A stretch of 64,000 nucleotides of DNA from an uncultured Flavobacteriaceae bacterium (GCA_947495135.1 CANLXN010000004.1:310001-374000); one strand, 5' to 3'; shown: positions 35,931-45,747, numbered from the stretch's first letter. The notes: generated by a model not told the origin, from the letters alone. Translations and numbers: made by a program.

Positions 35931-35986
35931 AAACTAAACCCAATACTTTTTTTATCTGTACATAGGGGTTCTGCAACCTATGTTCC

Positions 35987-36220
35987 ATGAACAGCAATTT
36001 GAATGAGAAAATAAATAGTTCAACCAACCTTCAATACTGTTTCATTTCTGACATTGCAGAACGCACCTTACAGATCAATTTTCTTGCAATAGACATAGAC
36101 TCGTTTATTGAAAAAGTGACTGCTCGATATAAAGTGTGGGTATGGATTCAGTTTACAATCGAAATTTACCTAGCTGACGGCAATCTAGAGCGTCCTATTT
36201 ATAGTTTTTACCTCCCATAA
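35987..36220 (+). CDS. Hypothetical small protein (doubtful)
   Basis: 77 codons from ATG, opening MNSNLNEKINSST, with a hydrophobic patch VWVWIQFTIEIYLA near the end. No family is recognised, no promoter motif is clear, and it lies between the two sRNA modules in a region otherwise without genes. It may be chance. Confidence 0.3.
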   Translation: MNSNLNEKINSSTNLQYCFISDIAERTLQINFLAIDIDSFIEKVTARYKVWVWIQFTIEIYLADGNLERPIYSFYLP

Positions 36221-36284
36221 GTGCTTTTTAACGAATATAAAAGCGATTGGTCTAAAATATTATTTTCCGAACAATATAATCCCA

Positions 36285-36292
36285 TATATTTG
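36285..36292 (+). promoter_or_regulatory. Candidate -7 element of sRNA copy 2
   Basis: TATATTTG, same as copy 1 and in the same position relative to ACCATAGC; the next bases differ by one substitution (TGAATCAT against TGAACCAT). Confidence 0.5.
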
Positions 36293-36298
36293 AACCAT

Positions 36299-36371
36299 AC
36301 CATAGCATAAGTAGGTTAAGTTCATGGTAGATTTGGGGCAAAAAAAGGTAAACTAGCGTTTACCTTTTTTT
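36299..36371 (+). ncRNA. Candidate small RNA, copy 2
   Basis: Identical to copy 1 through ACCATAGC...TTCATGGTA apart from one deleted A, and then GATTTGGGGC. The terminator is a perfect 14-bp hairpin (36340-36353 with 36358-36371). Its stem core GGTAAAC/GTTTACC is conserved, while the loop has changed from ACTT to TAGC. Conservation of both ends with drift only in the terminator loop supports a selected transcript. Confidence 0.6.
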
Positions 36372-36412
36372 ATTTTACATCAGTTTCTTCATCACTTTTT
36401 TTTGCCCCAAAT
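36331..36412. repeat. Long inverted repeat enclosing the terminator of sRNA copy 2
   Basis: ATTTGGGGCAAAAAAA (36331-36346) and TTTTTTTGCCCCAAAT (36397-36412) are perfect 16-bp arms. The A tract is shared with the terminator hairpin, so the two structures exclude each other. Copy 1 has a decayed equivalent right arm (TTTTTTGACACAAA, 35695 onward). Confidence 0.7.
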
Positions 36413-36414
36413 AC

Positions 36415-36475
36415 GGGGTGGCGAGCAAAGCATTTTTCAACTATCAATGAACAATTAGTATCGCGAGCCGTTTCC
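36415..36475. repeat. Diverged copy of the 130-bp unit tail
   Basis: GGGGTGGCGAGCAA (36415-36428) and GCGAGCCGTTTCC (36463-36475) match the two conserved blocks in the 130-bp units, with a drifted spacer. So the whole module (promoter, sRNA, terminator, tail) is duplicated, not only the sRNA. Confidence 0.8.
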
Positions 36476-36568
36476 AATCACTATCTAACTAGCGTTTCTT
36501 TAACATCGCTGCGTAAATTATATCAACCTTCACCGGAGCAAACAAAAAAACGCCCTCATAATATCCAT

Positions 36569-36584
36569 CACAGTATATTCTGTG
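36569..36584. promoter_or_regulatory. Operator-like inverted repeat upstream of AraC gene
   Basis: CACAG-TATATT-CTGTG, 128 bases upstream of the AraC-family start. The remaining gap (36476-36711) shows no gene and no clear promoter. Operator status is speculative. Confidence 0.3.
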
Positions 36585-36711
36585 TTTTTAATAACTTAGC
36601 GTACGTCTCTTTTTCGCATAACACCTAGGCAAAAAGATAATAATTAGAAAGCACTGCGTTATCTAATATAGAGAATGTCTCTCTCCAACGCTTCTTTAAA
36701 AAAATAGTATC

Positions 36712-37506
36712 ATGCAGATATTAAATTCTGGAGAGTATACCGGAAAAATTGTTCAGAAGGTGCGCGTCGACGATAGCGTTATTACCAACACCCTATACTC
36801 TAAAAAGCTAAGCTGCCCAGAATGGCATTACCATGAAAACCTCCACATCTGTTTTGTGTTTCAGGGTGGTAAAGCAGAAACTCGACATACCACAAAATAC
36901 GCAGATCGAAATGGAAGTATTTTCTTCTATCACTCCCAAGAAAGGCACCGCTGGATCTCTCCTCAACCCGTATCAAAAAGCGCAAACATTGAAATCGGAC
37001 AAAAGTTCCTCGAACAATACAACATTTCAGAAACAGCTATTAAGGAGGCAGTTCAAAATAGAGTTGATGCAAAAACCTTATTTCTTAAAATTCAAAAGGA
37101 AATGGTCATTAATGATGAAAACACAAACCCTGCTGTTCAGTCACTCTTACTAGAACTCATTTCTCAACCAGAAAATATCCGCTCCCAAAACCTGCCGTAT
37201 TGGGTAATTAAATTAAGAGAATTGCTCCATGATAACTGGAATGAAGAAATAACCCTCCCAGAAATAGCTCAAATAGTACAAGTACATCCAGTTACCATAT
37301 CTAAGTATTTCAGAAAATACTTTTCATGCACTCTTGGCGAATACCGGAGAAAGCTCAAAGTCGAAAAAAGTATCGACCTTATTAAAAGTTTTGATAAGTC
37401 ACTTTCAGAAATTGCTTTCGATTGTAGCTTCTCAGACCAAAGTCATTTTATAAGAAATTTTAAAGAAAGCACCGGATTTCTTCCAAAAGACTTTAGAAAG
37501 TTTTAA
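36712..37506 (+). CDS. AraC-family transcriptional regulator
   Basis: 264 residues: an N-terminal cupin-like sensor (CPEWHYHENLHICFVFQGG, then GSIFFYHSQERHRW) and a C-terminal double HTH (LPEIAQIVQVHPVTISKYFR and LSEIAFDCSFSDQSHFIRNF). Regulators of this form bind a small molecule or respond to stress. The S41 peptidase gene begins 71 bases downstream on the same strand and may be a target or partner; this is inferred from position. Confidence 0.92.
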   Translation: MQILNSGEYTGKIVQKVRVDDSVITNTLYSKKLSCPEWHYHENLHICFVFQGGKAETRHTTKYADRNGSIFFYHSQERHRWISPQPVSKSANIEIGQKFLEQYNISETAIKEAVQNRVDAKTLFLKIQKEMVINDENTNPAVQSLLLELISQPENIRSQNLPYWVIKLRELLHDNWNEEITLPEIAQIVQVHPVTISKYFRKYFSCTLGEYRRKLKVEKSIDLIKSFDKSLSEIAFDCSFSDQSHFIRNFKESTGFLPKDFRKF

Positions 37507-37577
37507 CCGCACGCTAACCTCATTCTATTTTAAAATTTCACTTCCATTTATTTTTGTAGTTCATCAAAATAAAAGAA

Positions 37578-38975
37578 ATGAAAAACTATTGTTTGCACAA
37601 TTTAACCGCTATCCTAATAATCTTTTTGTTTTGCTCCTCTTCAATTATTGCTCAAAGTGGTCGTGACACTGTTATAGACAATTCGGCGATGGCCGTTTTA
37701 ATCGATTCAGTTGCACATTTCACAGAAGCCAAATACGTTTCGGCAGATTTAGGAGAAAAAGCTGGAAACTATATTCGTCTAAAGCAAGAAAAGGGCGCCT
37801 ACAATGGCTTGTCTTACAAAAAACTCTCAAAGCGTTTAACCAAAGACCTTCGGCATATCACAAATGATAAACACATGTCTGCTTTCTATAGCGAATTCAA
37901 AGAAAGACCGCAGGAAAGCATTCTTTCTGTGAAACTAGACGAATATGGAGAAAGTAGTAACTACGGTTTTGTTGAAACCAAGATTTTCAAAAATAATACT
38001 GGCTATCTAAAGATTGGTCACTTTACTAAACCTACGTTTTTTGATCAAGCAAAACAGGCCGCAGATCGCTCTATGGCTATTTTAGAAAATACGAATGCAA
38101 TAATAATTGATGTGAGAAACAATCCAGGTGGTTTCGAAGAAATAGTCGCCTATTTTATGAGTTATTTTTTCGATGGAGCGCCCATTTATCTCCAAGAGTA
38201 CTACGCTCGATCTATAGACAGAAGAAGAAGCATTAGTACTACCGAAGACCTCCCAGGAAAAAGACTTCCCAAAATCCCTATTTATATCTTAATCAATAAG
38301 CACACCGGGTCCGCTGGAGAATCCCTAGCTTACCTTATGAAGCATTTAAACCGCGCTACGATTATTGGTGAAACAACGGTAGGGGCCGGAAATGGATCCA
38401 ATTACTTTAGAGTATCTAATGAATTTCAGGTGCAAATTGCTACTTGGGAAACCATTAATGCCGTCACCAAAACGAGCTGGGAAAAAACGGGCGTTATCCC
38501 TCAAATTGCCACTTCAAGTAAAAAAGCGCTCCCCACCGCTATTAAATTGGCAGAAAAGTCCGGAGAAGTATATCGGTCTAAATTGGTGGAGAGTTATAAT
38601 GTTTCTTTAAACAAATTAGACCAGGCCATGGAGAAACATACCCCTGGCGCATCTGATGCGCTTATTATAAAGAGTATGTCTGAATGCTACGCACAGGGCT
38701 TACTAAACGAAACGGAAATAAATGCGATGGGATATCAATATCTTAACCAAAGAAATAAATCCATATTAGCAGAAACAATTTTTAGAGTAAATACGATTCT
38801 ATTCCCAAATTCGGCCAATGTTTTTGATAGTTATGCCGAAGCCTTAGCAATAAATGAACATCTTGAAATGTCGCTTCGCAATTATGAAAAAGCCGTAGAA
38901 ATTGCAAAGAAGAACGATGATCCGAATCTCGCTCTTTTCATTGAAAATCTCGAAAAAATTAAAAACAAAATGTAA
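37578..38975 (+). CDS. S41-family peptidase (IRBP-like) with TPR-like tail
   Basis: 465 residues. The signal peptide ends near SSSIIAQ. An N-terminal helical domain precedes the tail-specific protease core: AIIIDVRNNPGG, then the nucleophile loop NKHTGSAGESLAYLMK (Ser), and TIIGETTVGAGNG. The last ~100 residues look like TPR helices (NVFDSYAEALAINEHLEMSL). No PDZ domain is apparent, as in the IRBP-like branch. Secreted or periplasmic; substrate unknown. Confidence 0.88.
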   Translation: MKNYCLHNLTAILIIFLFCSSSIIAQSGRDTVIDNSAMAVLIDSVAHFTEAKYVSADLGEKAGNYIRLKQEKGAYNGLSYKKLSKRLTKDLRHITNDKHMSAFYSEFKERPQESILSVKLDEYGESSNYGFVETKIFKNNTGYLKIGHFTKPTFFDQAKQAADRSMAILENTNAIIIDVRNNPGGFEEIVAYFMSYFFDGAPIYLQEYYARSIDRRRSISTTEDLPGKRLPKIPIYILINKHTGSAGESLAYLMKHLNRATIIGETTVGAGNGSNYFRVSNEFQVQIATWETINAVTKTSWEKTGVIPQIATSSKKALPTAIKLAEKSGEVYRSKLVESYNVSLNKLDQAMEKHTPGASDALIIKSMSECYAQGLLNETEINAMGYQYLNQRNKSILAETIFRVNTILFPNSANVFDSYAEALAINEHLEMSLRNYEKAVEIAKKNDDPNLALFIENLEKIKNKM

Positions 38976-38982
38976 ATAGGAT

Positions 38983-39017
38983 AAAAAAAGCCGCCCATTT
39001 TCATGAGCGGCTTTTTT
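38983..39017. terminator. Bidirectional terminator between S41 peptidase and sodA
   Basis: AAAAAAAGCCGC (38983-38994) pairs with GCGGCTTTTTT (39007-39017) around a 12-base loop. It lies between two converging genes and has T runs in both directions. Confidence 0.88.
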
Positions 39018-39035
39018 ATTTATGAGCATCGAATT

Positions 39036-39644
39036 CTATTTGTTAGCTCCGTAACGTGCAGCAACCTCATCCCAATTGATCACATGAAAGAAGTGCTCAA
39101 CATAATCTGGTCTGCGATTTTGATAATTTAGGTAATATGCGTGTTCCCATACGTCTAGTCCAAGAATAGGCGTCCCTTCACAGGCAACTCCTGGCATTAA
39201 TGGGTTATCCTGATTAGGAGTAGAACAAACTTCTACTTTTCCACCTTTGTGAACGCACAACCACGCCCATCCAGATCCAAACTGTGTTTTAGCCGCATTT
39301 GAAAATGCTGTTTTAAAAGCGTCAAAACTTCCAAAAGCATCGTCAATGGCCTTGGCTAAATCACCACTTGGTTCACCACCACCATTTGGAGACATTACCT
39401 CCCAAAATAAACGATGATTGTAATATCCACCTCCGTTATTGCGAACCGCATTGTTGTTCATATCAAGGTTCATTAAGATATTCTCAATGGTTTTTCCTTC
39501 ATCATCAGTACCTTCTATGGCAGCGTTTAACTTACTCGTATATCCTGCATGGTGTTTTCCGTGATGGATTTCCATAGTACGAGCATCTATATGAGGCTCC
39601 AAGGCATCGTGTGCATATTTTAATGCGGGTAGTTCAAATGACAT
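39036..39644 (-). CDS. sodA: Superoxide dismutase [Mn/Fe]
   Basis: 202 residues, cytoplasmic (no signal). Metal ligands are in [12 protein letters not shown] (His), the internal NHRLFWEV (His) and [15 protein letters not shown] (Asp, His). FGSGWAWL supports the family. Disproportionates superoxide. Mn versus Fe cannot be decided from sequence by eye. A promoter motif lies 35 bases upstream. Confidence 0.96.
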   Translation of the reverse strand: MSFELPALKYAHDALEPHIDARTMEIHHGKHHAGYTSKLNAAIEGTDDEGKTIENILMNLDMNNNAVRNNGGGYYNHRLFWEVMSPNGGGEPSGDLAKAIDDAFGSFDAFKTAFSNAAKTQFGSGWAWLCVHKGGKVEVCSTPNQDNPLMPGVACEGTPILGLDVWEHAYYLNYQNRRPDYVEHFFHVINWDEVAARYGANK

Positions 39645-39678
39645 AGTTTAAGTGTTTTGGTTATTATTTAATTTGTAT

Positions 39679-39686
39679 CAAAAATA
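39679..39686 (-). promoter_or_regulatory. Candidate -7 element for sodA
   Basis: On the minus strand TATTTTTG matches TAnnTTTG. Distance to the start codon is consistent with a leader of about 25-30 bases. No clear -33 TTG. Confidence 0.45.
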
Positions 39687-39788
39687 CAGATTATAAACGG
39701 GTTCTAATGTTATAGAATTTATAAGATTTTTATAGTAGGATAGATAATCTTAATAGTATATTTAGATCCTATACACAACCTTTTTCTT

Positions 39789-42700
39789 TTGAGCGATTCA
39801 CCTTCTTTCGTTATTTACAATGCCTCTGCAGGAAGCGGAAAAACATTTTCACTGGTTAAGAGCTACCTTAAAAAGATTCTCAGTCATCCCCACAAGGGTT
39901 ATTTCAAACATTTTCTAGCTATTACTTTTACCAACAAGGCAGTGGCGGAAATGAAGGAACGAATTATAGCATCTTTGATGGGTTTTTCTTCAGAAAAGCT
40001 GCCCAATGAGTTGGAGGGCATGTTTAAAATGATTGCGGAAGAAACCAATCTCTCGGCAGAAGAAATAAGAACTAGATCAAAAGCTATTTTAAAGTATCTT
40101 CTGCACCACTACGCTCAATTTAGTGTTGAAACAATCGATCAGTTTAATCATAGACTCATCAGGACTTTTGCTAAAGATCTCAATCTAGCGACCAACTTTG
40201 AAGTTAGAATAGATACTAAAGAGCTTATTTCGCAAGCAGTAGATCAACTCATTAATCGAGCGGGAGAAGATGAAGCAATCACAAAAATACTGGTGGAGTT
40301 TGCGCTTCAGAAAACCGATGAAGATAAATCTTGGGACATTGCACTAGATCTTAAAAACACGGCCAAGCTATTAGTTAACGAAAACGAAGCGCGGCACTTA
40401 AATCGGCTTAAAGAAAAAACGTTGGACGAATTTCTTTCTCTTCGGAAAGAATTGCGAAAGAGAAAAGTAGCGGTATCTGAGGAAATATCAGAAACCGCCG
40501 AGCAAGTCTTAAGCAGGTTTACTTCGGAAGGAATCCCGTTAGACGTATTCCCGAGAGAAACACTGCCTAATCATTTTAAGAAATTAGTAGAAGGCAATTA
40601 TGATGTCTATAAAAATAAACTTCAGGAAAATATAGAGCTCGGAGGCAAAAAATTATACAAGGCAACCACACCTTCCGAGGTTGCTTCTAATATAGATCTT
40701 CTTCAATCGTTTATTCTAGATTCTTATCTCCTGTGTAAGTCGAAAGTCTATGAGCTAGAATTAATCAAAAACATTCTCAAAAACTTAGTCCCACTTGCAA
40801 CCATAAATTTGGTGCAGCAAGAGCTTCAGATTATCAAGGAAGAGGAAAACATACTTCCCATTAGCGAATTTAATGCACTCATCAATGCAGAAATAAAAGA
40901 TCAACCCACTCCTTTTATATACGAACGGCTTGGAGATCGCTATCGTCATTTCTTCATCGATGAATTCCAAGACACCTCCGCTTTACAATGGAACAATCTA
41001 GTCCCCCTTATAGATAATGCCCTTTCTATTGGGTATGAGGATGGCCCCGCAGGTAGTTTACTTGTTGTCGGAGACGCAAAACAGTCTATTTATAGATGGA
41101 GAGGTGGTCTGCCCGAGCAATTTATTAGTCTATATAATAAGGAGCATCCTTTTTTCATTGCAGATGAACATATTACAGAGGTAAACCTAGAGACCAATTA
41201 TAGAAGCTCCGAGCAAATCATCGATTTCAATAATACGTTTTTCAGTTACGTCTCTGGTCATTTTGGGGATCAAACACATAAGGAGCTATACCAACTAGGA
41301 AATCGCCAAAAACACAACTCAAAAAAAGACGGGTATGTACAAATTGAGTTTGTTGAATGGGACACCAAAGAGGAAGCTCACTCCATTTATCCTCAAAAAG
41401 TATTAGAGACCATTCAAGAAGTGCTCCGTTTAGATTTCGAACTAAAAGATGTAAGTGTTCTTGTGAGAAGCAAAAAAGACGGAATTGCCATTAGTGAATT
41501 TCTAATGGAGCATGAAGTTCCAGTTATTTCAGACGAGACCTTGTTAATAATGAATTCTCCTTTGGTGAAATGCCTGGTTCTAGTGATTCATTTAAATGTA
41601 AATCCGAATAACGAAGAGGCGAAAATACAGTTCTTAGAATTTCTATTTGACCACTTAAGCGTAAAACAACCGCAGCACGAATTCTTTCATTCACTCATAA
41701 AAGAACCCATACAATCCATTTCCGATAAATTAGAAGAGCACCAAATTCAATTTAGTTTCGAGCATCTTCAGTTTCTTTCCCTTTATGAATCCTGTGAGTA
41801 CATCATAGAAAAATTGCAGTTGGCACCAAAAGCGGATGTTTTCCTGAGCAGTTTTATGGAATTAGTCTTCCAGTTCTCCCAGCGTCCAGAAGTAGGTAAA
41901 ACCGAGTTTCTGGAATACTGGGAAGTTGAAAGGGAAAAACAGAGCATCGCTGTAAGCAAAAGCACCAATGCAATAAGTATAATGACCATTCATAAATCGA
42001 AGGGATTGGAATTTCCAGTGGTTATCTTTCCGTACGCAGATGTAGATATGTATAGAGAAATAGAACCCACCACATGGTATCCTTGGAAACAAGGTGGTTT
42101 CGATGAATTATTAATTAACTACAAAAATGAAGTGGCCAACTATGGGCCATTGGGAGAAGGGATTGTTGAGCAAAGAAGAAATACCTTAGAATTAGACAAC
42201 CTAAACATTCTTTATGTGGCTCTTACTAGGGCAGCACAACACTTATATGTTTTCGCTCAAAGCAAAACCCTTGGTAAGGAAGTAAAGACCTACAACGATT
42301 TATTGAAAGGCTATTTACAGCATATAGGCGTTTGGGTGGACGGTCAGCTTACGTATTCCTTCGGAAATTTTCACAAAACACCTTCCGCTTCGAATAAAGA
42401 AACTCCAGTGCAGGCGGTTAAGATGTCTTACACCGTGTCTTCTCCTCAAAGTCACCAAATAAAATTAGTGCCTTCTGCGGGAATGGTTCATGCGGACGAA
42501 ACGCTACAGTCTATTCGGATTGGGAATTTACTTCACGACACCATGGCTAAAATTAAGGTAGCTACTGAGGTGAAAATGGTCTTAGAAGAATTAAAAGAAG
42601 AACTTGTAAATGATCCGGACACTTTTGGGGAAATAGAGCTTATGGTCAACAACATTGTGAATCACCCGCAATTAAACCCGTTGTTTCAAGTTTCCGAGGA

Positions 42701-42935
42701 AGTTCATAACGAACGAGACATTATTACTCCTCAACAAATAATTCGTCCAGATCGAATCAATTTATTTCCAGACAAAACAGCCACCATCGTCGATTATAAG
42801 ACTGGAGAAATAAAAGAACAATACGCCATTCAAATTTCAGGTTATGCGGCAGCATTGCAGGACATGGGTTATCAAATTAGAGAAAAGCTTTTAGTTTACT
42901 GCAACGGTCAAGAAATTATCATAAATAAGGCGTAA
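39789..42935 (+). CDS. UvrD-type helicase-nuclease, AddA/RecB-like
   Basis: 1048 residues starting at TTG; no ATG fits, and the Walker A NASAGSGKT begins at about residue 10, so this start is forced. Helicase motifs: LAITFTNKAVAEMKER, FIDEFQDTSALQW (Asp391), VVGDAKQSIYRWRGG, LNILYVALTRA. The C-terminal RecB-type nuclease has DRINLFPDKTATIVDYKTG. Together with the AddB-like gene at 45748 it should form a heterodimeric helicase-nuclease that resects double-strand breaks for RecA. Two unrelated genes (kbl, ompA) lie between the pair. Confidence 0.9.
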   Translation: MSDSPSFVIYNASAGSGKTFSLVKSYLKKILSHPHKGYFKHFLAITFTNKAVAEMKERIIASLMGFSSEKLPNELEGMFKMIAEETNLSAEEIRTRSKAILKYLLHHYAQFSVETIDQFNHRLIRTFAKDLNLATNFEVRIDTKELISQAVDQLINRAGEDEAITKILVEFALQKTDEDKSWDIALDLKNTAKLLVNENEARHLNRLKEKTLDEFLSLRKELRKRKVAVSEEISETAEQVLSRFTSEGIPLDVFPRETLPNHFKKLVEGNYDVYKNKLQENIELGGKKLYKATTPSEVASNIDLLQSFILDSYLLCKSKVYELELIKNILKNLVPLATINLVQQELQIIKEEENILPISEFNALINAEIKDQPTPFIYERLGDRYRHFFIDEFQDTSALQWNNLVPLIDNALSIGYEDGPAGSLLVVGDAKQSIYRWRGGLPEQFISLYNKEHPFFIADEHITEVNLETNYRSSEQIIDFNNTFFSYVSGHFGDQTHKELYQLGNRQKHNSKKDGYVQIEFVEWDTKEEAHSIYPQKVLETIQEVLRLDFELKDVSVLVRSKKDGIAISEFLMEHEVPVISDETLLIMNSPLVKCLVLVIHLNVNPNNEEAKIQFLEFLFDHLSVKQPQHEFFHSLIKEPIQSISDKLEEHQIQFSFEHLQFLSLYESCEYIIEKLQLAPKADVFLSSFMELVFQFSQRPEVGKTEFLEYWEVEREKQSIAVSKSTNAISIMTIHKSKGLEFPVVIFPYADVDMYREIEPTTWYPWKQGGFDELLINYKNEVANYGPLGEGIVEQRRNTLELDNLNILYVALTRAAQHLYVFAQSKTLGKEVKTYNDLLKGYLQHIGVWVDGQLTYSFGNFHKTPSASNKETPVQAVKMSYTVSSPQSHQIKLVPSAGMVHADETLQSIRIGNLLHDTMAKIKVATEVKMVLEELKEELVNDPDTFGEIELMVNNIVNHPQLNPLFQVSEEVHNERDIITPQQIIRPDRINLFPDKTATIVDYKTGEIKEQYAIQISGYAAALQDMGYQIREKLLVYCNGQEIIINKA

Positions 42936-42962
42936 ATTTGATGTCTTTAAAATCAACCAAAA

Positions 42963-44153
42963 ATGTACGGATCCATACAACAACACCTGCAAAAAGAATT
43001 AGACGAAATAAAAGAGAACGGTCTTTTTAAAAAAGAACGAATTATCACTTCTCCTCAAGATGCTGTCATTAAAATATCCACTGGAGAAGAAGTTATTAAT
43101 TTCTGTGCCAACAATTATTTAGGGCTATCATCTAACAAAGAAGTAATCCAAGCCGCAAAGGATGCAATGGATACGCATGGCTTCGGAATGTCTTCTGTTC
43201 GATTTATTTGTGGGACTCAAGATATTCATAAAACGCTCGAGCAGAAAATAGCCGATTATTATGAAACTGAAGACACCATCCTTTACGCGGCTGCTTTCGA
43301 TGCCAATGGGGGTGTCTTTGAGCCTTTATTAGGTAAAGAAGACGCAATTATTTCAGACTCTTTAAATCACGCATCCATTATTGACGGTGTTCGTTTGTGC
43401 AAAGCTGCCCGTTACCGCTACCAAAATAGCGATATGGCAGATTTAGAGGCACAACTTGTTGCAGCGAATGAAAATGGAGCGCGTTTCAAGATAATTGTAA
43501 CCGATGGTGTGTTTTCTATGGACGGACTAGTAGCTCCATTAGATCAAATATGCGATCTAGCCGATAAATATGATGCCATGGTGATGATAGACGAATGCCA
43601 TGCTGCTGGTTTTATTGGTGAGACTGGAAGAGGTACTCTAGAAGATAAAGGAGTAATGGGTAGGATTGACATTATTACGGGAACACTAGGAAAAGCACTT
43701 GGAGGTGCAATGGGTGGTTACACTACAGGTAAAAAAGAAATTATTGAACTATTGAGACAACGATCGAGACCTTATTTATTTTCTAACTCATTGGCCCCAG
43801 CAATCGTAGGTGCTTCTATAAAGGTTTTTGAAATGTTATCTAACGATACTCAATTAAGAGATCAGCTAGAAGAGAACACCAATTATTTTAAAAAAGGAAT
43901 GAAAGAAGCGGGATTCGATATCATCGATGGTGATTCTGCTATCGTCCCTGTTATGTTATACGATGCCAAACTATCACAAACAATGGCAGATATGCTGTTG
44001 GAAGAAGGGATCTATGTTATTGGTTTCTTTTACCCGGTGGTGCCAAAGGAAAAAGCGCGAATTAGAGTTCAATTGTCGGCTGCACATACAAAAGAACATT
44101 TGGACAAAGCCATCACCGCATTTAAAAAAGTGAAACAAAAGCTGGGTATTTAA
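42963..44153 (+). CDS. kbl: Glycine C-acetyltransferase (2-amino-3-ketobutyrate CoA ligase)
   Basis: 396 residues, PLP-dependent alpha-oxoamine synthase converting 2-amino-3-oxobutyrate and CoA to glycine and acetyl-CoA in threonine breakdown. [11 protein letters not shown] near the N-terminus, [10 protein letters not shown] (Asp), and [13 protein letters not shown] with the Schiff-base Lys. The family includes the similar KBL/BioF/SPT branches; length and [18 protein letters not shown] favour Kbl. A TAAATTTG element overlaps the preceding stop codon and may be its own promoter. Confidence 0.92.
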   Translation: MYGSIQQHLQKELDEIKENGLFKKERIITSPQDAVIKISTGEEVINFCANNYLGLSSNKEVIQAAKDAMDTHGFGMSSVRFICGTQDIHKTLEQKIADYYETEDTILYAAAFDANGGVFEPLLGKEDAIISDSLNHASIIDGVRLCKAARYRYQNSDMADLEAQLVAANENGARFKIIVTDGVFSMDGLVAPLDQICDLADKYDAMVMIDECHAAGFIGETGRGTLEDKGVMGRIDIITGTLGKALGGAMGGYTTGKKEIIELLRQRSRPYLFSNSLAPAIVGASIKVFEMLSNDTQLRDQLEENTNYFKKGMKEAGFDIIDGDSAIVPVMLYDAKLSQTMADMLLEEGIYVIGFFYPVVPKEKARIRVQLSAAHTKEHLDKAITAFKKVKQKLGI

Positions 44154-44219
44154 CTAAATCGAGCCATATAATTGACCTTATAAACGCTGTGGTTTGTAAA
44201 AAATTTAATAGATTTGCTT

Positions 44220-44249
44220 TTGTTAGTAAAATTTAACAACTTACTTTTG
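44220..44249 (+). promoter_or_regulatory. Promoter of the OmpA-family gene
   Basis: TTG (44220-44222), 19-base spacer, TACTTTTG (44242-44249): a textbook Bacteroidota -33/-7 pair. The leader would be about 25-30 bases. The strongest promoter match seen in the window, fitting a highly expressed porin. Confidence 0.7.
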
Positions 44250-44282
44250 CGTCATTAACACTTAAAAATTAAACAATCGAAT

Positions 44283-45686
44283 ATGAAACATCTTAACAGT
44301 ATTTTAGCTGCTGCTCTCTTTTTCTTTGCTATTGGAGTAGCGAATGCACAAGACGAAAACAACCCGTGGGCTATTGAAGTCGGGATCAACGCAGTTGATG
44401 TTTATCCAGTTGGCGTAACAGACAACGGTAGACTTCCAGCATTGGTTGGTGACGTTGAAATTAAAGACGACCTTTTTTCAGAATATTTTAACCAGAATGA
44501 CCACTGGAACATCTTACCTTCCGTTTCAAGAGTATCTGTAGGTAGATATATTGGTAGTGGATTCACTTTCACTGCTGCTGGTACAATCAACAAAATCGAC
44601 AAACTTGGAGATTTAAGTGTAGATGACTTAAACTACTATGGAGTTGATGGTGAAATTAAATATAGCCTTAGAGATGTAATCAACGGACCTGGTGGATGGT
44701 TTGATCCTTCACTTGGTATTGGTGGTGGTTACACATGGGTAGATGATATTGGATTTGGAACTGCAAATGCAATGGCAAGTGTTCGTTTCTGGTTAACAGA
44801 AAACTTAGCACTTAACTTCCAGAGTACTTACAAGCACGCTTTCGAAGATGAGTATGGAATTATTCACTTCCAACACGCTGCTGGTGTTACTTTCAAATTT
44901 GGAGGTAAAGACACAGACGGTGATGGTATCTTCGATAAAGATGATGAATGTCCTGAGACTCCTGGTCTTCCAGAATTCAACGGTTGTCCAGATAGCGACG
45001 GTGATGGAATCGAAGACAGACAAGATGCTTGTCCAAACACTCCTGGAGCGGCTGAATTTAACGGTTGTCCTGATAGTGACGGTGATGGAATCGCTGATCC
45101 TCAAGATGCTTGTCCTACTGTTCCTGGTATTGCTGCAATGAACGGTTGTCCTGATAGCGACGGTGATGGTATCACTGATGCTGAAGACGGTTGTCCAAAC
45201 GAAGCAGGTCCTAAAGCTAACAACGGATGTCCTTACCAAGATAAAGATGGTGACGGTGTATTAGACAAAGATGACCAATGTCCAGATGTTCCTGGTACTG
45301 TTGCAAACAACGGATGTCCAGAAGTAACTGTTGAGATCATCAACCAATTGAATGAGTACTCTAAAACTATCTTATTTGATACTGGTAAATCAACTATTCG
45401 TCCTGAGTCTTATGCTGTTCTTCAGAGCATCGTAGATATCATGAAAGAATACCCAAGTGCAAACTTCGTAATTGAAGGACACACTGATAGCCAAGGTAGA
45501 GATAGTACAAACCAAAAATTATCTGATAGCAGAGCTGCATCTGTAAGTTCTTACCTTACTAGTATTGGTATGGACGGAAGTAGATTATCTTCTATTGGAT
45601 ACGGTGAAAGTAGACCAATCGCTTCTAACAGCACAAAAGCTGGAAGACAACAAAACAGACGTGTAGAGATTTCTTTGAAAAAATAA
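44283..45686 (+). CDS. OmpA-family outer-membrane protein with thrombospondin type-3 repeats
   Basis: 467 residues. Signal peptide ending GVANAQ; an N-terminal eight-strand beta-barrel (about 22-210); then about five calcium-binding TSP type-3 repeats (DTDGDGIFDKDDECPETPG, DSDGDGIEDRQDACPNTPG and so on, about 217-350); then an OmpA C-terminal domain binding peptidoglycan (LFDTGKSTIRPESYAVL, FVIEGHTDSQG, NRRVEISLKK). Anchors the outer membrane to the wall. Codon use is strongly biased, as expected for an abundant protein. It lies between kbl and the AddB-like gene and ends in a strong terminator. Confidence 0.95.
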   Translation: MKHLNSILAAALFFFAIGVANAQDENNPWAIEVGINAVDVYPVGVTDNGRLPALVGDVEIKDDLFSEYFNQNDHWNILPSVSRVSVGRYIGSGFTFTAAGTINKIDKLGDLSVDDLNYYGVDGEIKYSLRDVINGPGGWFDPSLGIGGGYTWVDDIGFGTANAMASVRFWLTENLALNFQSTYKHAFEDEYGIIHFQHAAGVTFKFGGKDTDGDGIFDKDDECPETPGLPEFNGCPDSDGDGIEDRQDACPNTPGAAEFNGCPDSDGDGIADPQDACPTVPGIAAMNGCPDSDGDGITDAEDGCPNEAGPKANNGCPYQDKDGDGVLDKDDQCPDVPGTVANNGCPEVTVEIINQLNEYSKTILFDTGKSTIRPESYAVLQSIVDIMKEYPSANFVIEGHTDSQGRDSTNQKLSDSRAASVSSYLTSIGMDGSRLSSIGYGESRPIASNSTKAGRQQNRRVEISLKK

Positions 45687-45707
45687 TTTCCACATAAATA
45701 AATAAGT

Positions 45708-45735
45708 AAAACGTCCCGATTAGTCGGGACGTTTT
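45708..45735 (+). terminator. Intrinsic terminator after ompA
   Basis: AAAACGTCCCGA (45708-45719) pairs perfectly with TCGGGACGTTTT (45724-45735) with a TTAG loop, and T continues. The AddB-like start codon lies only 12 bases after it. Confidence 0.93.
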
Positions 45736-45747
45736 TTATTTTTGGGT

